Origin: Pictodentalium vernedei
Taxonomy: Eukaryota > Mollusca > Scaphopoda > Dentaliida > Dentaliidae
DNA: 64,000 nt
NCBI GenBank assembly: GCA_031216915.1
Contig: CM062289.1
Location: forward strand, 247,567,187 to 247,631,186
Direction of reading: 5' to 3'
The translations under genes were made by a program, and so were the position numbers. Below the pieces are notes generated by a model that saw only the letters and a list, made by a program, of their open reading frames with translations, was not told where the DNA came from and ran no database searches. Positions 1-9,336 of this stretch are shown here, piece after piece (within the stretch, counting starts at the first letter, position 1; each line of letters opens with the position of its first letter).

Positions 1-40
1 TATCATAATTTGGTCTGTTTTTAACCATTTCGGTCAATAG

Positions 41-1098
41 TCGTACCCGTAAATGGGAAACACCCAAACTGTCCTCTGGCCGAACAGTACTCTGCAATTT
101 AACCCAAACCGGCCGCTACATTTAGCCCAAACCGTCCTCCACGGCACCCGAACCATCCTCTACAGTACAGTGCCTGAACCGTCCTCTATGCAACAAGAAA
201 ATGGAATAATATTTTCACAATATTTGCTTTTATTTGTAACACTTCTTACGAAAAGTATACAAACATATGATATATTGTCAACAAAAATGTTCTGAAAAAT
301 ATAGTAACATATAATACATTTGATAACATAATGATATATTTATGAACTGTTGCTAGGTTGGATATGAATAATTTTAAAAAATTTGTGTCAGAGCGACGAT
401 TATATTTGATCTTTAATATGAATAGTTTAATTTTAAATAATTGTCGGAGCGACATTTATAAATATTATTTTACTACCAGGTGTTGAACATTTGATAACAA
501 AATTATATTTATGAACTGTCGCTAGGTTAGATATGAATAATTAATGTTTAATTTTGAATACTTGTCGGAGCAATGTTTATCAATATTATTTTACTACCAG
601 ATGTTGAACATTTGGTAACAAAATGATATTTATGAACTGTCGCTTGTTAAGATATGATAATGTTTACTCAATCACTACTAGGGCAATACAAACAAGTACA
701 AAGAGATAACGAAACAAACATTTCACAATTAATCACAGTTAATTAAGTGTACTCAAATAATGTTTACTCAATAACTACTAGGACAATACAAACAAGTACA
801 CAGAGATAACAAGAGGCAAACAATTAGTGATAAGTAATTATCGAAAATAAATATGAAAAATGATTTTGAAAAACTCTCAAACTTCGAAAATAACTTATTA
901 TTTATTAAAAATATTAAAAATTCAGTTTAAAATAATAAAAAAAAGGATGGAAATAATTATTTTTTTCTAGAGGACGGTTTGGGTCAATTAGCGACCTGTT
1001 TGGGTCAAAATGTAGTGGCCGGTTTAGGTCAAATTACAGAGGATGGTTCAGCCAGCGGACGGTTTGAGTGTAATTCCTGTATATACACGGGTACGTGT
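41..1098. mobile_element. Long-inverted-repeat (fold-back/MITE-like) element
   Basis: The left end (about 52-165) and the right end (about 968-1085) are imperfect inverted copies of each other, built from reiterated CCCAAACCGTCCTC-type motifs. The palindromic pair CGTACCCGT (about 45-53) and ACGGGTACG (about 1087-1096) lies just outside them. The interior is very AT-rich with no credible coding region. This is the architecture of a non-autonomous TIR or fold-back element. I cannot name a superfamily and saw no clear target-site duplication, so the outer limits are approximate. Confidence 0.6.
300..830. repeat. Internal AT-rich tandem repeats
   Basis: Two repeat types lie head to tail inside the fold-back element. 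The first contains TTTATGAACTGT(T/C)GCTAGGTT, near 340, 510 and 630, with a TGTCGGAGC segment. The second contains GTTTACTCAAT plus ACTACTAGG plus CAATACAAACAAGTACA, near 661 and 763. Spacing is irregular at about 100-170 bp. They do not code for protein and probably arose by local duplication within the element. Confidence 0.6.
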
Positions 1099-2007
1099 CA
1101 ACTCGCCACCAGTACCTTTTGCAGGTCAAGTCGCCACCAGTTAGTGGCGAGTTGACTCACTTTTTGATGACGAGTTGACTCACTTTCAAAAAGTTTTTTG
1201 ACTGATTTTTCAAGATTTTTTTCAAAAAATAATCGGTTACTTGTACTTACTTTTCAATCCGTGACTGTCCGAGAATGAGTTTTCCAAGAAAATGAAAAAT
1301 GGAAGATACTTTGGGGTTTGTTTTGATTGCACAGATTGTCGAATCAGCTGTCACTGAAAGGTGATGACGGCTCAATAAAAGTTTGCAATATTGTTCTGAC
1401 GAAACCATAAACCTAAGCTGTTAAATCACTAAAATCACACACAAGTAATCACATATTCATTATTTTTTGGATGAATTGATCACCAACCCTGAATGGCCAT
1501 GAAAGGTCCTTAAATGATGCTTGAATTTGATTACCAGATATCAGTGGAAACCCTGTCAATGAATAATATATTTTTCAGGTGCTCAATGTTACGTTTGATA
1601 CTCATTATCTTATTGTTGATTACCATCGTTTGTTTCCATTTTTTCAAATATTGGACGAATATTTCATACTTTGAGCACCGAGTACAAATATCTGGGCCCG
1701 CCAATAAATCGTATCGATTGACCAATACTTACAGTGCTCAAAGTATAAAATATTCGTCCAATTATTGAAAAAATCTGATAAAGTGCTTAATGTATAAAAG
1801 TAATTTTCATGTGCTAAATGTTATGTTTTGTTGTATGTTTGAATCATGATTAAACTCCTGTTGTGTCAGAAACCTGCCTTGTATTATTATTTTTTTTTTT
1901 GGTGGCGGGTTGACCCGTGGCGAGTTGACCCGTGGCGACTTGACCCGGTGGCGACTGGACCCGGTGACGAGTTGACCCAGTGGCGAGTTGACCCGTTCCC
2001 ATATACA
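1079..2007. mobile_element. TIR element with GGTCAACTCGCCAC-type terminal minisatellites
   Basis: The left end (about 1079-1170) carries GTCAACTCGCCACCAG-like units. The right end (about 1895-2006) carries inverted GTGGCGAGTTGACCC units, and the outermost bases are GTATAT/ATATAC. The ends are therefore inverted repeats assembled from a short reiterated unit, as in Foldback-type elements. The interior has no convincing coding sequence but holds a strong hairpin at 1638-1774. A similar end-like motif recurs near 30,490-30,555, so this is a family. The left end abuts the preceding element, so the exact limit is uncertain. Confidence 0.55.
1638..1774. repeat. 41-nt-arm inverted repeat (hairpin)
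   Basis: The arms at 1638-1678 and 1734-1774 are inverted copies with only a few mismatches, around a 55-nt loop. Each arm contains TTGGACGAATATTT and ends in ACTTTGAGCAC. The transcript of either strand could fold into a long stem. Confidence 0.8.
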
Positions 2008-2413
2008 GTCCATACGAATAGCAGTGAAGTCGACCCATGTTGAAGTCGTCCCAAAAAAGTGATCTCGACCCAAAAAAGTGAATTCGACCCGAAGTGATTT
2101 CGTCCCGAAAAAAGTTATCTCGACCCACTTTTAAAATTTATAGAAAGCCATCTCCATCCCTATCTAAAAGTGTCTTGGTTACTGTTAGAATTTTTTGTAA
2201 CTCAATAGAAGTGGAATTTATCCTTTTAAGACCCTTGTCCGTGTTCGTTTATGTTTTTACTAGCTAACTTATGAAAAAAAGACAGCTTGGGACATTCCGC
2301 TGTTTGTAGGCATCAATGACATATGAAAAGCGGCTAATTACTTTAATGTTTCATTCGGTGGGCAAAAACCTTTCATTCATTCATTCTTTTTTCAACATTC
2401 CACAATCGTAAGC

Positions 2414-2605
2414 ATGTCTGATGTGTGTCTTGTTAGCACTAACAGTGTTCGGCCTCGGCAAGAAGGTTTACAGTGTGAAAGATGTGACAGATGGCAGCAT
2501 AGGGTGTGTGGTACTGGCATAACACGAGATGCGTACAGGTTGGCAGTCAGGGGCGAAGGCCTATTGATTGGATTTGCAATCACTGCATTGAACAGGTTGA
2601 CAATA
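2414..2605 (+). pseudogene. N-terminal zinc-finger exon of MULE/FLYWCH protein
   Basis: The translation contains CERCDRWQHRVCGTGI and then, after a one-frame slip near 2555, WICNHC. This gives a PHD-like series of Cys pairs and a His. Domains of this look (QCxRCxRWQHRxCGTGI...W.C..C) occur at the N terminus of multi-exon MULE proteins with FLYWCH fingers in invertebrates. Metal binding and possibly DNA or chromatin binding would be the role. The frame slip and the absent transposase core mark it as a broken remnant. What follows (2600-2850) is CATT-rich, intron-like low-complexity DNA. Confidence 0.55.
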
Positions 2606-2895
2606 ATATTCGTTCCTTCATTATTTATTTTTTTATTGGTGTGAAGCGCTACTCATTCATTCGTTCATTCATTCGTCCATTCGTTCATCCATTCATTATT
2701 TATTTTTTTATTGGTGCGAAACGTTCAGTTGGGGAAAACACTGCTAATTATTGTTTATTGGTGTTAAACGCTGCTCAAATCATTCAATCGTTCGTTCATT
2801 TGTTCACTCATTCGTCCATTCGGATGGGAATAAATAGTGAGCATCTCTCTTAATAACCTTTTATACTCAATTGGAGAAAAAAACACTCACTCGGT

Positions 2896-2991
2896 TAAAA
2901 CCATCACTCATTTTTATTTCAGAAAATTCACATAAATAGTAGATCCGTGGTGTTTTAAAACCATCGCTCATTTTTATTTCAGAAAATTCAG
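2896..2991 (+). repeat. Duplicated splice-acceptor-like segment
   Basis: A 35-nt segment ending in TTTTTATTTCAG/AAAATTCA occurs twice, ending near 2930 and 2991, about 61 bp apart. The second copy sits immediately before the FLYWCH-like exon and looks like a 3' splice site with a polypyrimidine tract. The duplication would give two competing acceptors. Confidence 0.6.
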
Positions 2992-3200
2992 TACTCTGGA
3001 GGTGCAGTATAAGGAACCGTTCTATTGGTGTCTGTCCGGCAACAGTGAAACAATGGGGCATTATATTTACCAAAGGACCACGAGAACACATCCACGCAGC
3101 AAAAAATGGATGCGCCACAGCAACTACCATTGCCAGAGAGATAAAAACCAAAGCCAGGGATAATATTTTTCGCCCAGCATCTAACATAGTTGATGAGGTA
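2980..3200 (+). pseudogene. FLYWCH-type zinc-finger exon
   Basis: In the frame after the acceptor the translation shows WRC..., then CPATV, then GPREHIHAAKNG, followed by a helical RE-I-K-A-R stretch. The W-x-C ... C-P-A-x-V ... H-x-H order is the FLYWCH zinc-finger signature, and FLYWCH fingers commonly precede MULE transposase domains. It lies between the Cys/His exon and the pre-transposase exon, the usual order. No stop is seen within the domain. Assignment is from motif pattern only. Confidence 0.55.
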
Positions 3201-3230
3201 ATAATTGTAGAATTTGAAGTAATTAATTTG

Positions 3231-3680
3231 GAGTAATTAGCTCATTTACAGGTAAGCATGGATGCAGACGCGTTCTATTCTGTGTCAATTTAACTTGGGA
3301 CACATCGCTTCCTGAATTAATAGATTATAATATCATTCTGGAGTAATTAGCGCATTTACAGAAAAGTTGGAATTTTAAACAGCCATTTAATTTGGGACAA
3401 ATTCAAGGAGTGTTTTGGGAATGTAACAGTTACGTGCTATCTATGTAGTTCTATGAATCTGGCAATTTTTCGCACCCCACCTCTACTGAGTATTATTTTT
3501 TCTGTTATTTAATCTGCTTTGTGTTTGTGTTGTTGTAACTTTAGGGCACTGTCAGTGTCAACTTAGTTGGCTGTCGGTTAAAATTATGCTTTCAAGCTAA
3601 CTTCCTGAATTAGTTGATTATAATATCATTCTGGAGTAATTAGCGCATTTACAGAAAAAGGGGAGGACTGAAAAAAAATG
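3231..3680 (+). repeat. Reiterated intron-like segments
   Basis: The string GGAGTAATTAG(C)GCATTTACAG recurs near 3231, 3342 and 3637. GATTATAATATCATTCT precedes the second and third. Each ends in a plausible acceptor AG. The pattern suggests duplicated intron ends between the FLYWCH and pre-transposase exons. Confidence 0.5.
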
Positions 3681-3694
3681 TTAAAAAATTAGAT

Positions 3695-3916
3695 TTGTTT
3701 GTTTGTTCATCTAGTTGGTATTTTAAACAGCCATTTAATTTTTTCTCTTCAAATGAACCAGATTTTCTAGATTTTGATTTATGTACAGAACATTTCCCTG
3801 AATTTTTTTTTAGAGGAGACATAAAAATTGATGATAGGTGTCATATTTTGTTTGCAACCGATGAACAACTTTCACTACTATCCAATGCAAAACGGTGGTA
3901 CATAGATACATTATGA
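3695..3916 (+). pseudogene. MULE transposase entry exon, truncated
   Basis: The peptide contains FRGDIKIDDRCHILFATDEQ and then LLSNAKRWYID. The pattern RHxxFAT...LL..A..WYIDGTF leads into the MULE transposase catalytic domain in FLYWCH/MULE proteins. Here it ends in WYIDTL followed by a stop at the point where the conserved G-T-F and catalytic core should begin. About 300 bp later the terminal inverted repeat starts. The simplest reading is an internal deletion that removed the DDE core and everything after it. Confidence 0.6.
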
Positions 3917-4434
3917 CGGTGTTATTATGGCCTGTAATGTACGTTATATTTTATGTTGTCACAAAATATTGTTATATCTTTCTTCATGCTCGATGAAAAT
4001 TAATATTATAACGGTGTTATTATGGCCTGAATAAATCGCTTTTAAATTTTTGTTGTTGTTGTTTTTATGTTCCCCTTTCAAACGAGGTCTGAGATGGTCA
4101 ATGTCCATAGTGAATCTAATGATGGTATCTTGTTATTTTCAAAAGTGGGTGGAGATCTCTTATATTCCCCCTTTTCAAACGGGGCCTAAAGAGGTCTCCA
4201 GTCCATTTCAAGTGGATCTGAGATGGTCTGAAGTGGATTTTAAAAGTGGGTCGACTTAACTTTTTTCGGGTCGAGATCACTTCAAGGATTTTAAAAGTGG
4301 GTCGACTTAACTTTTTTCGGGTCAAGATCACTTCGGGTCGAGATCGCCAAAAGTGGGTCGACTTAACTTTTTTGGGTCGACTTCACTCGGGTCGACTTCA
4401 ACGTGGGGCGACTTCACCGATTACCGTCCGTACG

Positions 4435-6340
4435 CCCCCGCTTTCGATGTCAGTGTCGCCTTTTTTAAAAAAGACAACTCGTGATTTCTTCAAATGCCAT
4501 CGAAACATTCTCACCACACTCACACGCACATTGGCGAAACTATTCCCTTAATAGGCGTCAGGCCTATTAAATATAAAGTCGTTTTACATGCATTTCCATC
4601 AACTCACTTCCGCATATGAATTGAATATTCAAAACATCAGTAATGTCTAATGACAATATGATTATATTTCTGAAGTACGAGTGGTGGTGGCACCCTGTCA
4701 ATGATACTTGCCAATTTCAGAAATTAGTTCGCAACTTGTTCGTTGTGTCCTAACACTACAGATACTGCAAAATAGACACAAAGTAATGAATGATTCACTT
4801 GCAATTTTAAAACAAAAAGAAACTAATCGATCTGTTGCAGAAGAATTACAAACCAGTGGTGGTGTTCGATTGGGTGCCCCGCCAGCGTACGCCGGTGTCT
4901 CCCAGTTATTCGAACAGCGCACGACTACTGTCTGTGCGAATCGCGTTAATTCGGAAAAATAAATCAATGCGGCCAAATTAAACAAGAAAACGTTTGTGCA
5001 AACACAAACGGGCGAGAAAGGACCCAAGAAAAACTTTTATTTTATGCACATATCATGCAAAACTTCGAATTAGAACATAAACAAGAAACATTCTCTGAAC
5101 AAACTCGAATGTCTCTCATTGAAAGAAGATGAATGCCATATCTCAAAGCATGGTGACGAGTGGTTCGCAGGGAATTATTTTAAAAGAATTTCAAGTTAAT
5201 TGGACACGAGTAGATTACTGTCAAAGGCAACAGTCCACAAATAATTTCGTTGTCTGGATTTCTGCAATCAAAAAAATAGTGAGATAATCAGATATAGGGC
5301 ACAATTCGGGGTTTCAATTCGCAGGCAAGTAGAAAAAAAGATTTAAATACACAAAGTTGGAGATAACTGAATCACAATTAGCTAGGAATGCGCGAGGTCA
5401 TCGTCTCTCCCGGTCTTCGAACGCAACGTGGGGGCTAAAAACGGGAAGCGCCCAATGCATCTTTCCACAGTTTCTTTGCAGGCATGTGTTAACTAATATA
5501 ATCGAGAGTGGATGTATCGTAACAAAAATGATTTTAAAGAGTACTTCTAAATGCGGAAATTATACGTAATTTTAAATCTTAATTCATCGCATTCGTTGCT
5601 TTGGCTACCGGAATTTTTGTTCAAAGTCTATTGAAGGTGGTATACACAACAACACCAATACAGATCGCAATGAATACAGTAAATCCCAATTAAAAATCTC
5701 TTTCCAAACTCGTATTTGTAACAGAGTCAAAGACTTTTTCCAATGGACTATCTATCAACACATTATCTACAAAGATTTATTTTCTTGACATAATCAAGGA
5801 AACAGTTTCTCCATTATGAAAACGGAATTTTCATAGTCAAATTTTCCCCGCGGTTAATTATACTCGATCGAGTTCCAAGTCTCATTCCTGAAATTCGACT
5901 AGGATTTCCATTAAACGTTATTAAGAGACATAAAAGGGAATATGGGCCCAGTGTTGAAAAAATACTGTAAAATATACACCGCCAACCTAGACAATGGAGG
6001 TTACGTCACAGAACATGCCAATTTGAAAGGAAATGAACTGAATTGTTTTTATTTGCACAGGAATAAAAAAAATCATATTTTGCAAAATAACAGAACAAAG
6101 TAGACAACAAGAATGCAGATAGATATCAAATAATTATGCAGCGGAGAGAAAGAGATGAAGGTTTTGAGATCACGAGATATTGTGAGATAATTGAAGATTA
6201 ATGAAAACAAAAGTAGCCGTGAAACTGCATTAGTTAATTAAAAGTTGATGATATACTAATTGCAGGTGGTACACTATCTTTAGTAGAAATTATAACTGGT
6301 AGGATGATAAATTATTTTGAAAAGGCAATTTGTAACATGC
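4435..6340. other. No recognisable gene
   Basis: Moderately AT-rich sequence. Small open frames at 4708-4962 and 5357-5569 show no domain, no codon pattern and no partner exons that I recognise. I see no repeat boundary that clearly ends in this stretch. Confidence 0.5.
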
Positions 6341-6360
6341 GAATTTTTTTTCAGATTTTT

Positions 6361-6770
6361 CCAGATTCTATTGCTACCAGCAAGGAAAGCCTTCGTTTAG
6401 GCTTCTCCGTGATTTTCTTGATAAATAATTTATAGTTTATTGGAGAGTGCCTGCTGACACTCCCCCACTAACTACAACAAAACAATTTTATACAAATATT
6501 CTTTGTTCTACTGCTGAGAAAACATCAAGCTAATGCTTGCAGTGAAAAACCACTAAACAGATTTTATTGCTAGCACCAAGGAAAGTCTTAGTTTAGGCTT
6601 TAGCAAGATGTTCTTGATAAATAATTTATTTATTTATTTATTTGTTATAGTCTGTGGGAGAGTGCTTGTTGACACTCCCACAAACTATAACAAAACAATT
6701 TCATACAAATGTTCTACTGCTTAGCAAACATCAAGCTAATGCTTGCAGTGTAAAGCCATTAAAGTGGCTT
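6361..6770. repeat. Imperfect ~200-bp tandem duplication with hairpins
   Basis: Two successive copies (about 6361-6558 and 6559-6770) share the GCTA-CA-CAAGGAAAG, CTTGATAAATAATTTAT, ACACTCCC and AACATCAAGCTAATGCTTGCAGTG blocks. The second copy has a near-perfect stem at 6641-6694 with about 22-nt arms around GTGGGAGAGTG/CACTCCCAC. The first copy keeps a degraded version. Confidence 0.75.
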
Positions 6771-6777
6771 TTTTGGT

Positions 6778-7140
6778 TTGATGAATGAAAGGTTTCGCGC
6801 ACTGAGGGCGCGCAGGATGGTTTCGGGCAAGCCCCTTCCGACCCTTCTTTGACGTTTGAAGTTTTTCCGTTGATCACTACCACGACATGAGACAGCAGAG
6901 ACGGAAAGGCTGATCTAGGAGGCTTGGCGTTCTTCTTGGTGTTCTAGATGAGATGTTATCCTCCATCGGGTAAGGACCAGTGTGAGCAGGGGGATGGAAG
7001 GGGGGGGGGGGGGTCATCCCGACAAAGATACTACCGCTCCCCGAAAATATGCTGGGATAGGAACTTCAGGCAAGCATAATCTGCCACTTGTTTTTGTTTC
7101 TGTTTGTGAGGCCTTCATTGGCAAGTATAGTCTGCCTCTT
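6778..7140 (+). repeat. Dispersed repeat family, copy 1
   Basis: This stretch aligns by eye, in inverse orientation, to about 23,185-23,490. Shared landmarks in order are GGTTTCGCGCGC, GGGCAAGCC, TGGCGTTCTT, GACCAGTGYGAG, CTACC..CTCCCCGA and CAGGCAAGYATAATCTGCCACTT. A partial third copy starts near 36,983. The first block contains a small GCGCGC stem. No coding potential is evident. A G run of about 15 sits at 6998-7013. Confidence 0.6.
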
Positions 7141-7405
7141 GCAATTTCGGAGAGGAAGAGCTGTTTCTGCTTCGGCAAACAACTTTCACCACCAGCACAA
7201 ACAACGGCCCCTTTCGGGGTTCCACCCAACGAAAAACCCGAACATTCCTGGTTCGTGGGCAGGCCTGCATGTTAACCTATTTGGCCTGGACATTAGTGCG
7301 CACTAGTGGCGTTTACAAAAAGAGCAAAAAGGGACGCAGGACCAACACTCCCCTCCTCGGAGGTGGTAGACCACCTCTGGGGATTGAGTGAAGAATGATC
7401 AGACT

Positions 7406-7460
7406 CCATAACGGTTATAGAATATCCATAGCGGTTATAATAATTCCGTAACGGTTATTG
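7406..7460. repeat. Three palindromic ATAACGGTTAT-type units
   Basis: CATAACGGTTAT, CATAGCGGTTAT and GTAACGGTTAT lie about 21-22 bp apart. Each is a near-perfect 11-bp palindrome. This could be a protein-binding array or simply a minisatellite. Confidence 0.6.
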
Positions 7461-7644
7461 GGATAAGAAAGAGAGAAAAAACAAAAACAAACAAACAAAA
7501 AAAAAACGGAAAGAGGATGTGTGTTGGCCCCGCAGTGGGCTCTTCTGGGAGGCGACCTAGTCACTATACCTAGGTACGGCATATGCCGTATTTCTGCCTG
7601 ATCTGATTTGGGTTCACCGTCGGGCCCCAAGAGGACTCTCGTTG

Positions 7645-7874
7645 ATGAGAGGAGAGCAGCCTACAATCCTTATATGCCGAACCCGAGGGTGCTTGCTGCT
7701 TCCGCGCATTCAAGTTGCATGAGATGTTTTTGTATTTATTTATTAGAGGATCGGTTTAAAGGAAGGAGATGTCTTTCATTTGCTTATTTGATAGTTAACA
7801 GAGGAGATGAAGAGTGAGCAGCCTAAATCATTATATGCTACACCTGAGGGTGTTTGCTGCTTCCGTGCAGATGT

Positions 7875-7949
<75 letters not shown>

Positions 7950-8001
7950 TTATTTATTTATTATTATTTTTTTTTATTTATTAGAGGGTAGGTTTTAAGA
8001 G
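7645..8001. repeat. ~160-bp minisatellite with (TTTA)n, left part
   Basis: Two units (from about 7650 and 7805) share GAGCAGCCTA-AATC-TTATATGC, CCGAGGGTG-TTGCTGCTTCCG-GCA, GAGATGTTT and an ATTTATT run. The second has an expanded TTTA microsatellite at about 7872-7978. The array resumes at 12,465-12,660, so CR1-like copy A landed inside it. Confidence 0.8.
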
Positions 8002-8370
8002 ATTTACCGCGCCTGAATTGGTACAGTCAATACTATAGTTTATGCTTGTGGCCTAAAGCGAAGATTACAGGAGCACCAGTCTTGGTGTATCCTTACATAC
8101 GTGTATATGCGGTATAGTGGAGTTGACTCTCTGAAAAGCTTTACTGTCATGACAGCCCTGCTTTATCTCGTGACCAATCACTCTATCTCACAATGGAAAT
8201 GTCAGACAGACCTTAATACGTCCACGGTAGTCCAAAAATCCAAGCTTGTATATGAAAGTGTTGGGATCCGATTGACATCAATTATCCAAACTGCAATGTC
8301 AACCCCTTACTTATTTGGTATCTTATATCATTTTTTGACCCTGGTCGGGCTGATGCTTCTGCTAATTTTA

Positions 8371-8397
8371 GGCGACATAGAATTAAACCCGGGACCA
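8371..8397 (+). other. 2A-like ribosome-skipping motif
   Basis: The codons spell GDIELNPGP, matching the 2A consensus D-(V/I)-E-x-N-P-G-P, immediately after a hydrophobic segment. In known 2A peptides the ribosome skips the Gly-Pro bond, releasing the upstream product. 2A motifs near the N terminus of APE-type LINE proteins are known in marine invertebrates. Here it would separate the hydrophobic leader from the endonuclease-RT protein. Activity is inferred, not shown. Confidence 0.85.
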
Positions 8398-8849
8398 GGA
8401 TCCGCGAGCAATGACAATACCCCAAATACACTAAAACTTTTCCACCTGAATATCCAAAGCTTGAAACCAAAACTAGACATTATCCGAAACGAATCGTTAT
8501 CTGATAATATTTTGGCCTTCACTGAGACTTGGCTGCAAAGTGCAGATTTGACATCTGACATCACGATTCCCGGATTCCAAGAACCTATGCGGTTCGATCG
8601 CTTGTCGAGGGGAAGTGGAGTCGCCATTTACGTAAAGAATGGCTTGTGCTTTCGGCGGAGAAGCGATCTTGAAGTGACTGGCATCGAGTGTCTGTGGGCT
8701 GAAGTGTTCACTAAACGTCGTAAATCGTTACTGCTGGGAGTATTTTACCGCCCGCCCAATTCTTCCTAGGATGCTTGGGTTCGTATTGCAGTTTCTGTCG
8801 ATAAAGCGAAAGATACGTTAATTTCAGACATAATTTTTACTGGTGACTT

Positions 8850-9143
8850 GATTTCCGCGTTGTGTCCTTGGGCAAGACACTTAAACCCGATTGTCCACAT
8901 GGGGGCACGATGATGCCGTGCACTAAGGCGTACTGCACATCGATGGTGTGCATGTCTTCAACCAATCTAACCCTGCCTGTGCCGCAGTGTGGAGTTATGA
9001 TGTTGGGGAGCTGGCAGCTGCTCGTCGTTGCTTGGTGGTTCTCTCCGGGTACTCCGGCTTCCTGCACCCGTGAAACTGTCACGGCCATGATTAGCCATTG
9101 TGCATAAGTATGTGACCTTAAATACCAATAAATAAATAGACAA
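8850..9143 (+). mobile_element. SINE fragment inserted in copy A endonuclease
   Basis: The sequence begins near GTGTCCTTGGGCAAG and ends in (AATA)n. It aligns along its length with the body of the 5S-headed SINE at 62.8-63.1 kb, sharing CTTCAACCAATCTAACCC, GTTATGATGTTGGGGA and GGCAGCTGCTCGT. Imperfect flanks TACTGGTGACTT (8838-8849) and TACAGGAGACTT (9144-9155) look like a 12-bp TSD, and removing the insert restores the endonuclease GDF motif. The 5S head is missing, so this copy is 5'-truncated. It does not code for protein. Confidence 0.8.
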
Positions 9144-9336
9144 TACAGGAGACTTCAACGAAAATCAATTGGTTTCCCCTATGGGTCACTTCCACGAAAT
9201 AAGTAATTATTGCAACCTTAAACAGCTTGCGACTACACCAACATCCTTTACCGAATCATCTGCTACACTCATCGATCTCTTTGCAGTTAGTCCAAGTTTT
9301 AGGATGCGAGGTTCTCGGGCCGCTTATATCTAACAA

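Larger units (their letters stand above)
2017..4425 (+). mobile_element. Internally deleted Mutator-like (MULE/FLYWCH) DNA transposon
   Basis: The ends (2017-2135 and 4228-4425) are inverted repeats made of reiterated GTCGACCC/CTCGACCC plus AAAAAAGT units. The 9-bp flanks GTCCATACG (2008-2016) and GTCCGTACG (4426-4434) match at 8 of 9 positions, which fits the 9-bp target-site duplication typical of Mutator elements. Inside, in order on the plus strand, lie a Cys/His zinc-finger exon, a FLYWCH-type exon and the segment that precedes a MULE transposase core. The core itself is absent, so the copy is an internally deleted, non-autonomous derivative. Superfamily assignment rests on these three exon types and the TSD length. 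Confidence 0.75.
8101..9330 (+). pseudogene. Leader-2A-APE endonuclease region of copy A (SINE-split)
   Basis: The frame open from at least 8101 to 8769 starts with a leader of roughly 90 residues whose last 25-30 residues are strongly hydrophobic. Then comes GDIELNPGP, then the AP-endonuclease-like domain: LNIQSLKPKLD (N-side motif), ETWLQS (catalytic Glu) and GVAIYVKNG. A stop occurs at 8767-8769, right after the YRPPNSS motif. The TGD motif follows near 8840 and is cut by a SINE, resuming at about 9150 with GDFNENQ. In CR1-like LINEs this domain nicks target DNA for target-primed reverse transcription. Stop, SINE and a frame slip near 9300 make it non-functional. Confidence 0.8.

Noticed and set aside
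4708..4962. 84-codon frame starting MPISEISSQ
   Set aside because: No domain and no supporting splice or repeat context. An overlapping antisense frame of similar length exists. Not supported as a gene.
8862..9107. Open frame of 81 codons on the plus strand and two on the minus strand
   Set aside because: They lie inside the SINE at 8850-9143, which recurs at 62.8-63.1 kb without the frames being preserved. Not genes.
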